Of a DNA stretch of 64,000 nt, positions 22,948 through 31,673 are shown in pieces. Numbering within the stretch: the stretch's first letter is position 1; each line of letters opens with the position of its first letter. The stretch covers positions 1-64,000 of the forward strand of contig NZ_LGDY01000058.1 in the NCBI RefSeq assembly GCF_001279525.1, read 5' to 3'. This DNA is from Nocardia sp. NRRL S-836. Lineage in GTDB: Bacteria > Actinomycetota > Actinomycetes > Mycobacteriales > Pseudonocardiaceae. The notes under the pieces are model-generated. The model was not told where the DNA came from, searched no databases, and saw only the letters and a list, made by a program, of their open reading frames with translations. The translations under genes and the position numbers were made by a program.

Positions 22948-25900
22948 TTGACACGCCGTCACGCCTTCAGCGTCCGGAGGACCGGTGCGGAGCCCGCAGC
23001 GGAGGGTGCCACATCGGAGGGTGCCACATCGGCGGACCACGTGGTCGCCGTGGCGGGTGTGGCCTGCCGCTTACCCGGCGCCGGATCCGTCAGCGAGTTC
23101 TGGGACCTGCTGCTCGGCAACACCGATGCGATCAGTGAGATCCCGCGCGACCGGTTCGACATCGACGACTACTACTCACCGGAGCCCGCGCCGGGCAGGA
23201 CGATCTCCCGGCACGGCGGCTTCCTCGCCGACGTCCGCGGCTTCGACGCGGAGTTCTTCGGCATCTCCCCGCGCGAGGCCCGCGCCATGGACCCGCAGCA
23301 GCGGCTGCTGCTGGAGGTCGCCTGGGAGGCCCTGGAGGACGCCGGGATCCGGCCGTCCGAGCTCGCGGGGCGCCGGGTCGGCGTCTTCGTCGGGCAGGCG
23401 ACCGCCGAGTACGGCAAGGCCAGCCGCAGCGCCGGCAACCACGACGTGCGGCACGCCGCCGGTGGCGAGCTGCGCGCGGTCACGTCCGGACGGCTGTCCT
23501 ACGCGCTGGACCTGCGCGGGCCCTCCATCGTGGTCGACACGGCCTGCTCGTCCTCGCTGGTGGCCGTGCACAACGCCCGGCAGGCGCTGCTGGCCGGCGA
23601 GTGCGACGTCGCGATCGCGGCCGGGGTCAACGTGATCCTGCTGCCCGACGACGCGATCGCCTACTCCCAGGCCTCGATGCTCGCGCCCGACGGCCGGTGC
23701 AAGTTCGGGTCCGTCAACGCGAACGGCTTCGTGCGCAGCGAGGGCGTCGGCGCGGTCGTGCTGGAACGCCACGCCGACGCCGTCGCGCACGGCGACCGGG
23801 TGCGCTCCCTGCTGCTCGGCAGCGCGATCAGCAACGACGGCCGGGGCAGCGGCCTGCTGCTGCAACCCGCCGTGCGCGGCCAGGTCGAGATGCTGGCCGC
23901 CGCCTACCGCGACGCCGGCGTCAACCCGTCCACTGTGGACTACATCGAGGCGCACGGCACCGGCACGAGCGTCGGCGACCGGGTCGAGCTGACCGCGCTG
24001 GCCGAGGTCGCCGGCGCCGGACGCGACCAGCCGCTGCTGCTGGGCTCGGTGAAGAGCAACATCGGCCACACCGAGGCGGCGGCGGGCATCGCCGGGCTGA
24101 TCAAGGCGGTGCTGGTCGCGGAGCACCGGATGGTGCCCGCCTCGCTGCACGCGCAGGTGCAGGCCGAGCAGCTCACGGGCTGCTCGATGCGGGTCGTCAC
24201 CCGCAACCAGCCGCTGACCGCCGAACGGCCGGTGATCGGCGTCAGCTCGTTCGGCATCTCCGGCACCAACGTGCACGTGGTGCTGACGGCGCCACCCCGC
24301 CCGGAGCCGGCCGCCGCGCCCGACGACCAGCCGCGCGTGCTCACGTTGTCCGCCAAGAGCCGGGCGGCGTTGCGCGAGGCCGCGCGGGCGTTCCTCGCGC
24401 ACCTCGGCGAGACCGACGCGGTCCGGGACATCTGCCACACCGCGGCGGTCCGGCGCGACCACCACGAGCACCGCCTCGCGGTCACGGGCGTGAACACCGC
24501 GGAACTGTTGGCCGGACTGCGGGCGTTCCTCGCGGGAGCCGAGGCGAAGGGCACGGCGTCGGGCGCGGCCGCCGAACGGCCGCAGGTCGTCTTCCTGTTC
24601 CCCGGCCAGGGCTCGCAGTGGCGCGGCATGGGCCGCGAGCTCCACGCGGTCTCCCCCGCGTTCCGCGAGGCGCTCGACGAGTGCGACGCGGCCGTGCGGG
24701 AGGAGGCCGGCTGGTCCGTCGTGGACGTCCTGCTCGGTGCGGCGCCGTGGCCGGAGACGCTCTCCGTGCTGCAGCCGGTGCTGTGGGCGGTGCAGGTGGC
24801 GCTGGCGGCGCACTGGCGGTCGTGGGGCGTCGAGCCGGACGTCGTGGTCGGGCACAGCATGGGCGAGGTCGCCGCGGCCCAGGTCTCCGGCGCGCTCCCG
24901 GTGCGGGACGCGGCGGCGGTCATCTGCCGGCGCAGCGCGCTGATGCAGGAGACAGCGGGCAGCGGCGCGATGCTGTGGGCGGAGCTGTCCGCGGAACGCG
25001 CGGAGGGTCTGGTCGACCGGTACCGCGGCGAGGTCTGCGTGGCGGCGGACAACTCGCCGGGCACGTGCGTGCTGGCCGGTCCCGCGGAGCTGATGGCGGG
25101 CGTGGCGGAGGACCTCGACGCGTTCGGCATCGCGTGCCGGCCGGTGCGGGACGTCGACGTCGCATCGCATTCACCGTTGATGGACAAGGTGTCGACGGCG
25201 TTGCGCGAGCAGCTGGAGGACCTGCGCCCGAACGCGCCGCAGGTCGACTTCCGGTCCACTGTGGAGCACGGCAGGCGCGAGCTGGACGCCGGGTACTGGG
25301 CGGACAACGTGCGCCGGACCGTGCGGCTCAACGACACCGTGCGCCGCGTGCTCGCCGACGCGCGCACCGCGGTGGTGCTGGAGGTCAGCCCGCACCCGGT
25401 GCTGCTGGCGGCGGTCGCCGAGATCGGTGCGGCCGCGGGCTGGTCGGGCGTGGGCGTGCCGACGTTGCTGCGCGAGGAGCCGGAGCTGCGCACGGTCACG
25501 GCGGCGCTCGGGTCGCTGCACGTCGCGGGCGTGCCGGTCGACTGGGCGAGCCGGCTCGGCGACGGCCGGTGCGTGCCGCTGCCCGCCTACCCGTGGCAGC
25601 ACCAGGACTACTGGTTCGAGTCGTTCACCGCCGACACCGAGGTCGTCCGCGACGTCGACGTGGCGGCGCTCGGGGTGGCGGAGGCGTTGCGGGGCCTGCG
25701 GTTCCGCGGGCTCACGCCGCTGCCGGCCGCGGTGCTGTTCGAGGCGGTGCTGTCGGTCGTGCGCGGCTCGGAGACCACGCACACGTTGCGCAACATCCGC
25801 TTCCACGAGCTGGTCACGGTCGATCCCGACGCGCTGCCCACGCTCACGGTCACGGTCCGGCCCGAACGCGGCGGGGCGCGGGCGTTCACCGTGCACACCG

Positions 25901-26724
25901 ACGAGGGCGTGCGGTGTGTGAGCGGTGAGGTGGAACGCGGCGGCGCGGTCGGCGCGTTCGGGCTGGACTGGGCGCTGACGCGGTGCCGCGACTACGTGCG
26001 CGGCAGCGACTTCCACGACCTCGTGACGCGGCACGGGTACGAGTTCGAGGGGCCGTTCCGCGCGTTACGGCAGGCGTGGCGCGGGCCGGACGCGGCCGTG
26101 GCCCGGTTCACGCCCGGATCGGCGGCGGGCCCGGTGGTGCTGGAGACCGGCATGCAGGTCGTGATGCTGGCGCTGGGCACCTCGGTGATCCCGATGGGTG
26201 TCGACCGGGTGCGGGTCGTCGGCAGGGCGAGCGGCGAGTTCTGGGCGGTGGCCCGCAAACGGCGCGGGAAACCGGTCGTCGACGTGCGGTTGTTCGACGC
26301 CGGGCACGAGTGCTTCGCCGAGCTGACCGGTGTGACCGTGCGGACCGAGGCCGCCGGCCCGTTCGCGGGTCTGGTCAGCGGTGTCGCGAACCTGCTGCGG
26401 GCGAGCCGGACCGTCCGGCCGGAGCCCCGCCCGGCACCGGTCGTGGTGCGGGAACCGGTCCCGGCCGCTGCCGTGATCACCGCGTCGGACGAGCCCGTCC
26501 GTGACGCGGTGCTGGGCCACGTGGCGGCGGTGCTGGGCACGACACCGGAACGGCTCGACACCCGGCGGGCGTTGCGCGACCTGGGACTGGACTCCCTGAT
26601 GGCCGCGCAACTCGCCGTGCGCCTGAAGAAGTCGCTGGGACGGACGATCCCCACGACCGTGCTGCTGGGGCCGGAGAACGTCGGGGCGCTCGCCGACCAC
26701 CTGCTCACTGCCGGCCCGGCCTGA
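22948..26724 (+). CDS. Single-module type I polyketide synthase, KS-AT-degenerate DH-ACP
   Basis: A 1258-residue multidomain enzyme starting at TTG 22948 (GGGGGAAAC upstream). KS spans about 32-450 with a complete triad: Cys200 in DTACSSSL, His336 in HGTGT, His374 in KSNIGH. AT spans about 545-850 with Ser637 in GHSMGE and His741 in VASHSP. A double-hotdog dehydratase-like region (about 890-1130) lacks its catalytic pair: the HxxxGxxxxP histidine is Leu917, and the DxxxQ aspartate is Glu1066. ACP spans about 1165-1240 with Ser1216 in LGLDSL. There is no KR, ER, methyltransferase or thioesterase. The layout is that of iterative aromatic (orsellinate-type) synthases, but the dead DH makes a simple pyrone or aromatic product, or an acyl-ACP for transfer, equally likely. 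It stands alone among regulators. Confidence 0.92.
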   Translation: MTRRHAFSVRRTGAEPAAEGATSEGATSADHVVAVAGVACRLPGAGSVSEFWDLLLGNTDAISEIPRDRFDIDDYYSPEPAPGRTISRHGGFLADVRGFDAEFFGISPREARAMDPQQRLLLEVAWEALEDAGIRPSELAGRRVGVFVGQATAEYGKASRSAGNHDVRHAAGGELRAVTSGRLSYALDLRGPSIVVDTACSSSLVAVHNARQALLAGECDVAIAAGVNVILLPDDAIAYSQASMLAPDGRCKFGSVNANGFVRSEGVGAVVLERHADAVAHGDRVRSLLLGSAISNDGRGSGLLLQPAVRGQVEMLAAAYRDAGVNPSTVDYIEAHGTGTSVGDRVELTALAEVAGAGRDQPLLLGSVKSNIGHTEAAAGIAGLIKAVLVAEHRMVPASLHAQVQAEQLTGCSMRVVTRNQPLTAERPVIGVSSFGISGTNVHVVLTAPPRPEPAAAPDDQPRVLTLSAKSRAALREAARAFLAHLGETDAVRDICHTAAVRRDHHEHRLAVTGVNTAELLAGLRAFLAGAEAKGTASGAAAERPQVVFLFPGQGSQWRGMGRELHAVSPAFREALDECDAAVREEAGWSVVDVLLGAAPWPETLSVLQPVLWAVQVALAAHWRSWGVEPDVVVGHSMGEVAAAQVSGALPVRDAAAVICRRSALMQETAGSGAMLWAELSAERAEGLVDRYRGEVCVAADNSPGTCVLAGPAELMAGVAEDLDAFGIACRPVRDVDVASHSPLMDKVSTALREQLEDLRPNAPQVDFRSTVEHGRRELDAGYWADNVRRTVRLNDTVRRVLADARTAVVLEVSPHPVLLAAVAEIGAAAGWSGVGVPTLLREEPELRTVTAALGSLHVAGVPVDWASRLGDGRCVPLPAYPWQHQDYWFESFTADTEVVRDVDVAALGVAEALRGLRFRGLTPLPAAVLFEAVLSVVRGSETTHTLRNIRFHELVTVDPDALPTLTVTVRPERGGARAFTVHTDEGVRCVSGEVERGGAVGAFGLDWALTRCRDYVRGSDFHDLVTRHGYEFEGPFRALRQAWRGPDAAVARFTPGSAAGPVVLETGMQVVMLALGTSVIPMGVDRVRVVGRASGEFWAVARKRRGKPVVDVRLFDAGHECFAELTGVTVRTEAAGPFAGLVSGVANLLRASRTVRPEPRPAPVVVREPVPAAAVITASDEPVRDAVLGHVAAVLGTTPERLDTRRALRDLGLDSLMAAQLAVRLKKSLGRTIPTTVLLGPENVGALADHLLTAGPA
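23001..23030. repeat. 15-bp tandem duplication near PKS N-terminus
   Basis: GGAGGGTGCCACATC occurs twice head to tail (23001-23015 and 23016-23030) and adds a repeated EGATS peptide before the KS domain. It looks recent, since the copies are identical. Confidence 0.9.
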
Positions 26725-27349
26725 CCAGCACGCCGTTCATCACGAGCCGCAGTGTCGTGACGAGCTCGTTCGCCAGCGTCGTCGGCTGCTTGCCACGGCC
26801 CACGTACCGGTAGAGCGTGCCCAGGTAGACGTCCCGCAGCATGTTGCCGACCAGGAGCGGGTCGACGTGCTCTCCCACGTCACCCGCCTCCTTGCCGGCG
26901 CTGACGATCTCGGCGAACAACGGCGTCGCGTACGGCTCCTCGAAGATGGGGTGGCCGCACCGCACCCAGGCCGTGAGCATGACCTGTGTCGTGCGCCACT
27001 CCGACTTGTTGATCCGCGCGAGCGCGCGCATGCAGTTCTCCAGCGAGGACAGCACGTCGAGACCGCCGTCCGCGATGGCGCCCAGCTCCCCCCGCAGGGT
27101 GTCCCTGCGCCGTGTGCCCCACGCGGCGATGACCTCCTCCTTCTTCTCGAAGTAGTTGAAGAAGGTGCCCCGCGCGACATCAGCCCGTTCGGTGATGTCC
27201 TCGATCGACGTCTCCTCGTACCCCTGCTCGGTGAACAGGTCGAGCGCGGCCGCGTACAACCTCTCGTACGTCGCCCGCTTGTGCCGCTCGCGCCTCCCGA
27301 CAGCCTGAGTCGGCGCCGCGGGCTCGGCCACGCGTCGCGTCCCAGCCAT
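26705..27349 (-). CDS. TetR-family regulator beside the PKS
   Basis: A 214-residue regulator. After a short basic N-terminus the HTH reads KRATYERLYAAALDLFTEQG, then IEDITERADVARGTFFNYFE. The C-terminal half (from about residue 90) is a helical ligand-binding domain. ATG 27349 is chosen; an upstream in-frame start would lie across the operator. Its 3' end overlaps the PKS 3' end by 20 bases, head-on. A GTAC-N4-GTAC site 22-35 bases upstream suggests autoregulation and, with similar sites at 22744 and 22892, control of the PKS locus. Confidence 0.88.
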   Translation of the reverse strand: MAGTRRVAEPAAPTQAVGRRERHKRATYERLYAAALDLFTEQGYEETSIEDITERADVARGTFFNYFEKKEEVIAAWGTRRRDTLRGELGAIADGGLDVLSSLENCMRALARINKSEWRTTQVMLTAWVRCGHPIFEEPYATPLFAEIVSAGKEAGDVGEHVDPLLVGNMLRDVYLGTLYRYVGRGKQPTTLANELVTTLRLVMNGVLVRPGRQ

Positions 27350-27370
27350 ACATGAACCCCCGTCTAAGTG

Positions 27371-27384
27371 TGTACCGGAGTACA
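27371..27384 (-). promoter_or_regulatory. Putative TetR autoregulatory operator
   Basis: TGTAC (27371-27375), CGGA, GTACA (27380-27384): a perfect inverted repeat upstream of the TetR start. Same GTAC-N4-GTAC pattern as at 22744-22755. Confidence 0.65.
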
Positions 27385-27917
27385 GGCTAGCGGTACGCCG
27401 CGCCGAAAACACCGTCCGATAGTGCGATCACACTCTGCTACGAATGCGAGCCCGAGTGGCGGATGCCGGTACACGGGTGTCGCAACGTCCAGCACAACGT
27501 ACGCACCGTGTGGACGCTGCCGCCACCCATGTTCCGCTCGGCGAAACGAGACATCGCACCGGCGGTCATGCGGTGATGAGACCACGAGCCGGGCACGGCA
27601 CGCAGCCCACCTGGGCAGACTGAGTCCTTTGGTGCCATTGGAAATCCGTTGACGGCACGGATCGGGTTCGGTGGCTCTTCGTCCGCTACGTCCTGATCAT
27701 CCTCTTCCGGCCGTCCGCCTTCCGCCGCGGAACGCCGGAAGGCTGGCCGTCCTGTCCGGTGCGAGCCGTGCGGCCGTCCACTTTGCCCCTTCGTCGTGGA
27801 ATTCCGTGCGGCTGCCGGCCGGTGTTCCTCCCGGCAGCGAATTCTCCTTGCGACGCCCCACCGTCGAAGCGTTCCACCGGCTGTCACAGATCGCGGGGCT
27901 GTCCGGTCTGAGCTGGC
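27385..27917. other. Non-coding interval before cupin gene
   Basis: About 530 bases without a gene I can support. It is less GC-rich in parts (27410-27440). It contains one further GTAC (27393) and a TTGACG near 27650 with no convincing -10 partner. Open frames here have no recognisable protein signature. Confidence 0.5.
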
Positions 27918-28352
27918 ATGAGCCACGAACACAGCCATCAGCTGGACAACCCCGGCAAGAGCGGCCCGCCGCCGCGCATCGACGTCATCGGCACCGTGCC
28001 CGGAGCGCCGCGGGTTCCGGACGGAGCCGAGGCGATGACGATCCTCGTGACGTTGCCGCCGAGCAGCCCCGGTGCGCCGCCGCACCGGCATTCCGGGCCC
28101 GCGTACGGGTACGTGCTCAAGGGCGCGATCGTGTTCGAGCTGGAGGGCGAGCCGGCGCGGGTGGTCGAGGCCGGTGGGACGTTCTGGGAGCCGGGCGGCG
28201 ACGTCATCCACTACCAGGACGGGAACCACCTCGCCGACGAGGAGTCGGCGTTCGTGGTCACGATGTTCTGCGCGCCAGGACAGCCGATGCTGACGGTCGT
28301 GGAACCGGAGGAGCTGGCGGCGCGCAAGCACCTGCGGGCACCGCGGCCGTGA
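27918..28352 (+). CDS. Small cupin protein
   Basis: A 144-residue single-domain cupin. The first motif is GAPPHRHSGPAYGYVLKGAIVF, with two histidines and the glycine-rich end. The second is EPGGDVIHYQDGNHLADEES, whose histidine(s) complete a metal site. It is probably a metal-dependent dioxygenase, isomerase or binding protein; no substrate can be named. ATG 27918 has a weak ribosome-binding site. It is convergent with the FAD flavoprotein gene. Confidence 0.83.
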   Translation: MSHEHSHQLDNPGKSGPPPRIDVIGTVPGAPRVPDGAEAMTILVTLPPSSPGAPPHRHSGPAYGYVLKGAIVFELEGEPARVVEAGGTFWEPGGDVIHYQDGNHLADEESAFVVTMFCAPGQPMLTVVEPEELAARKHLRAPRP

Positions 28353-28421
28353 CGCCGAGGGCGGTCGTGCCGGTGCGGCGGTGAACGTGCGTGGGCGGAG
28401 TGCTCCGCCCACGCACACCGG

Positions 28422-30146
28422 TCATTCGACCAGCTTGCCGGCCGTGTCGACCTCCCGCATCAGCGCCGCGATCTCGTCCGGCACCGGCGGGATCTCCTCC
28501 CGTTCGATCCGGCCCGGACCCGACCACACCAGGTTCACCTGGAGCGACGGGTCGAGCTCGGGGTGGTCCGAGCGGTTGTGGCAGCCGCGGGTCTCGCGCC
28601 GTTCCAGTGCGCACTCGAGCGTGGCGCGGGCGGCGAGCGCGGAGGCCTTGAGGTCGAAGGCGTGCGCGAGGTCCTGGTAGCCGGCGAGGTCGGGGTGCAC
28701 GCCGACCTCGGCGACGCGGTGCTCCAGCTCGTCGAGCTCGGCGAGACCCTTGCGCAGCCCGGCTTCGTCCCGCACCACGCCCGCGTGCTCGGTCATCGTG
28801 TTGCGCAGTGACCGTTGCAGCGCACGGACGTTCTCCGGGCCGTCGGCGGCCAGCAGGGCGTCCACCTCGGCGCGGGCCTCCCCCAGCGCGGCCTGCGAAC
28901 GGCGTTGCGCGGGCAGGGCGGCCGAGTACGCGGCGGCGGTCTCGCCGACGATCCGGCCGTAGACGAGCAGCTCGATGAGCGAGTTGCCGCCCAGCCGGTT
29001 CGCGCCGTGCAGACCGCTCGACGCCTCGCCGATGGCGAACAGGCCGTCGACACCGGTCGAGTGGTCGGCGGGCGACACCCACACCCCGCCCATGGAGTAG
29101 TGGGCGGTCGGCGCTATCTCGATCCGCTCGCGGGTGATGTCCTTCATCTGCAGTTCCAGCAGCGTCTGGTAGACCCGCGGCAACCGCCGCATGATCTGCT
29201 CGCGCGGCAGGTGGGACACGTCGAGCCACACACCGCCGTTCGGCGTGCCGCGGCCCTCCTTGATCTCGGTGTACGCGGCGAGCGCCACCCTGTCGCGGGT
29301 GGACAGTTCCCTGCGCACCGGGTCGTAGCGGCCCATGAACCGCTCGCCCAGCGCGTTGGTGAGGACACCGCCCTCGCCGCGGGCCGCCTCGGACACCAGC
29401 GTGCCGGCCGCGTTCTCCGGTTCGAGCAGCCCGGACGGGTGGAACTGCACCAGCTCGGGGTCGCGGATCCGGCCGCCCGCCAGCAGCGCCAGTCGGAACG
29501 AGTCGCCGGTGTTCTCGTCGCGGCGCGAGGAGGTGCGCCGCCAGATGCGGGTGTGACCGCCCGCCGCGAGGATCACGGCGTCGGCGTGGAACACGAACCG
29601 GGTGCCGTCGTTGAGGTCGAACCCGTACGCGCCGAAGACGACGTTGTCCCGCACCAGGATCCGCGTGACGTAGCACGAGTCGAGGATGGGGATGTCCAGC
29701 TGCGCGGCCCTGTTCACGAGCGTGCGCTGGATCTCCAGGCCGGTGTAGTCGCCGGCGAACGACGTGCGGCGGAACGTGTGCGCGCCGAAGAAGCGCTGCG
29801 AGATCCGGCCGTCGGCCTCGCGGGCGAACGGCATGCCCCAGCGTTCGAGGTCGGCGATGCCGCGCGGGGCCTGTTCCGCGACGATCCGGACGATCTCCGG
29901 GTTGGCGAGCAGGTAGCTCTCCCGGATGGTGTCGGCGGCGTGCTGCTGCCAGCTGTCCGCCTCGTCCATCGTGCCCAGCGCCGCGTTGATGCCGCCGGCC
30001 GCGAGCGCGGTGTGCGCGTCCGACCTGGGCCGCTTCCCGACCACCGTCACGTCGACACCGCGCTCGGCGAGCTCGATGGCGGCGCGCAACCCCGCGCCGC
30101 CCGTGCCGATCACCAACACCGATGTGGCTACCTGCTGTTCCGTCAT
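28422..30146 (-). CDS. Fumarate reductase/succinate dehydrogenase-type flavoprotein
   Basis: A 574-residue FAD protein. VLVIGTGGAGLRAAIELAER is the dinucleotide-binding site. DAHTALAAGGINAALG keeps the histidine that carries covalent FAD in succinate dehydrogenase and fumarate reductase; L-aspartate oxidases lack it. VQFHPSG, SRRDENTGDSF, APTAHYSMGGV and GEASSGLHGANRLGGNSLIE are the substrate and FAD motifs. A C-terminal helical domain of about 130 residues follows. No iron-sulfur or membrane-anchor subunit gene is adjacent, so the electron partner is unknown. ATG 30146 has a good GGAGG site. Confidence 0.87.
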   Translation of the reverse strand: MTEQQVATSVLVIGTGGAGLRAAIELAERGVDVTVVGKRPRSDAHTALAAGGINAALGTMDEADSWQQHAADTIRESYLLANPEIVRIVAEQAPRGIADLERWGMPFAREADGRISQRFFGAHTFRRTSFAGDYTGLEIQRTLVNRAAQLDIPILDSCYVTRILVRDNVVFGAYGFDLNDGTRFVFHADAVILAAGGHTRIWRRTSSRRDENTGDSFRLALLAGGRIRDPELVQFHPSGLLEPENAAGTLVSEAARGEGGVLTNALGERFMGRYDPVRRELSTRDRVALAAYTEIKEGRGTPNGGVWLDVSHLPREQIMRRLPRVYQTLLELQMKDITRERIEIAPTAHYSMGGVWVSPADHSTGVDGLFAIGEASSGLHGANRLGGNSLIELLVYGRIVGETAAAYSAALPAQRRSQAALGEARAEVDALLAADGPENVRALQRSLRNTMTEHAGVVRDEAGLRKGLAELDELEHRVAEVGVHPDLAGYQDLAHAFDLKASALAARATLECALERRETRGCHNRSDHPELDPSLQVNLVWSGPGRIEREEIPPVPDEIAALMREVDTAGKLVE

Positions 30147-30263
30147 CGCGGCCTCCGTTGCCCGTTGCTTCCATTAGGTAGGACCGGACAGCGCCGACGC
30201 TTGTGACTGTTAGCTGCGAGACACCGCGAGCCGCGTCACGTGCGCGCCACTAGGCTTGGGGGT

Positions 30264-30860
30264 GTGTTCGTGAAGCTCTGCGGTCTGCGCACCGAAGCCG
30301 ACGTCGCCGTCGCGGTCGAGACGGGCGCCGACGCGGTCGGGTTCGTGCTGACCGCCAGCCCCCGCCAGATCGACGTGGACCTGGCCCGGCGGCTGGTGGC
30401 CGCGGTGCCGGAGCACGTGCTGAGCGTCGCCGTCGTGCGCGGCATCCCGGCCGCCGAGGCGGGTGAGCTGGCGCTGCGCGCGGGCGTGCGGGCGTTGCAG
30501 CTGCACGGCGACTACCCGAAGGAGTCGTTCGACCAGCTGGGCGGTCAGCCGTTCAGCCTCGTGCGCGCGACCGCCCTGGGGCCGGACACGGACCTGCGCA
30601 CCGGAGCGTTCGGCGAGGAGCTGCTGCTGATCGACTCGCCGGTGGCCGGCTCGGGTGAGCAGTGGGACGTCACCCGGCTCGCGGAACGCCGGCCGGAGGG
30701 CAACTGGGTGCTGGCGGGCGGGTTGTCGCCGGAGAACGTGGCCGAGGCGGTCGGCGTGGCCCGGCCGTGGGGGGTCGACGTGTCGAGCGGCATCGAGTCC
30801 AGCCGCGGGGTCAAGGACCACGGCCGCATGCGCGAGTTCGTCGCGGTGGCTCGGGGCTGA
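30264..30860 (+). CDS. trpF: Phosphoribosylanthranilate isomerase
   Basis: A 198-residue TIM barrel starting at GTG 30264 (FVKLCGLRTEADV). The catalytic cysteine is in KLCGL and the aspartate is in LLLIDSP. ALQLHGDYP, WVLAGGLSPENV and GVDVSSGIESSRGVKDHGRM are family hallmarks, including the phosphate-binding loop. It converts phosphoribosylanthranilate to CdRP in tryptophan synthesis. No other trp gene is nearby. Many actinomycetes use the dual-function PriA instead of a dedicated TrpF, so a free-standing copy is worth noting. A strong terminator follows. Confidence 0.92.
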   Translation: MFVKLCGLRTEADVAVAVETGADAVGFVLTASPRQIDVDLARRLVAAVPEHVLSVAVVRGIPAAEAGELALRAGVRALQLHGDYPKESFDQLGGQPFSLVRATALGPDTDLRTGAFGEELLLIDSPVAGSGEQWDVTRLAERRPEGNWVLAGGLSPENVAEAVGVARPWGVDVSSGIESSRGVKDHGRMREFVAVARG

Positions 30861-30871
30861 CCCCCGGACGC

Positions 30872-30905
30872 GCGTCAGGCCCGGCACGACGGCCGGGCCT
30901 GACGC
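30872..30905 (+). terminator. Strong terminator after trpF
   Basis: GCGTCAGGCCCGGC (30872-30885) and GCCGGGCCTGACGC (30892-30905) form a perfect 14-bp stem with a 6-base loop, 11 bases after the trpF stop. It is placed to serve the convergent lectin gene too. Confidence 0.88.
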
Positions 30906-30946
30906 GGGTCTTGTGCAACTCACGAGTGCGGGTCAGCCGAGCCCGA

Positions 30947-31582
30947 TCACAACGTGAACAACTTCCACTGCTGCCACGGCTGGCCGTTGCAGTCCCAGAG
31001 CTGGATCTTCGTGCCCACTCCTGGCTGAGCGGTCGGGTTGTTCGGGTTCACCCGTATCTCGACGCACTTCCCCTGGGACGCGTGGATCTCGGCGTACCCG
31101 AGACTGCCGGAAGGCGGCGACTGGTAGCGGAAGTTCTGGTTCGTCGGGGTGGACACCTTGCAGGGGAACACCCCCACGTCCTGACCGTTGAACAGCTGCC
31201 CGGAGTTGCCGGGATCTCCGGCGTCCATGCACTTCTGGCTGGCCTGGTTGATCAGCTGGCAGCAGCTGGTCCCGCCGGGCGTCGTGTTGGCGAAACGCTG
31301 GTTGTCCCCGAAGTTGCAGTCCCAGACCGTCAGCGGAACCCAGGTCTGGCTGGCGTTGTCCACCATGTTGACGTCCAGGCACAGTCCTCCGTCCAGGCTC
31401 TTGAAGGTCGGGTACTGGTCACTGCGCTGAAGAACGTCATGCGCGGAGCGCGGACTCACGCCGCCTGGGCTCGCACCGAGCGTTGCCGCACTTGACACTC
31501 CGCCTGCGATGACGCTCAGAGCCACGAGCAGTGACACGGTCAGCGCGCTGACCGAGCGCCGTAGAAGGGATGACTTTGACAT
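30947..31582 (-). CDS. Secreted ricin-type beta-trefoil lectin
   Basis: A 211-residue exported protein. Signal peptide MSKSSLLRRSVSALTVSLLV through GGVSSAA. The mature region carries three weak QxW-type repeats (VWDCNFGDNQRF, FPCKVSTPTNQNFRYQ, LWDCNGQPWQQWKL) and paired cysteines, as in ricin B-chain lectins that bind sugars. There is no catalytic domain. ATG 31582 has a strong AGGAGGAG site. It lies downstream of the large protease/lectin gene but a hairpin separates them. Confidence 0.85.
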   Translation of the reverse strand: MSKSSLLRRSVSALTVSLLVALSVIAGGVSSAATLGASPGGVSPRSAHDVLQRSDQYPTFKSLDGGLCLDVNMVDNASQTWVPLTVWDCNFGDNQRFANTTPGGTSCCQLINQASQKCMDAGDPGNSGQLFNGQDVGVFPCKVSTPTNQNFRYQSPPSGSLGYAEIHASQGKCVEIRVNPNNPTAQPGVGTKIQLWDCNGQPWQQWKLFTL

Positions 31583-31614
31583 GTCTCCTCCTGATGTTTC
31601 GCTTGGGTGCAGGT

Positions 31615-31642
31615 GGCGGCAGGGGCCGCAGCCCCTACCGCC
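31615..31642 (-). terminator. Hairpin after subtilase gene
   Basis: GGCGGCAGGGG (31615-31625) and CCCCTACCGCC (31632-31642) pair over 11 bp with one mismatch, loop CCGCAG, about 32 bases after the subtilase stop and before the lectin gene. Confidence 0.65.
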
Positions 31643-31673
31643 GGACCGGCTCCTCTCCGATCGGCGAGAGCGT

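Noticed and set aside
23176..25170. Open frame of 664 codons on the minus strand
   Set aside because: Antisense to the PKS; composition is Arg/Val/His-rich with no recognisable motif.
24850..25180. Firm assignment of AT substrate (malonyl or methylmalonyl) from the VASHSP motif
   Set aside because: The motif is intermediate between the usual HAFH and YASH signatures, so no call is justified.
27385..27917. Small genes in the gap before the cupin gene
   Set aside because: Frames have poor starts, no homology pattern and composition unlike neighbouring genes.
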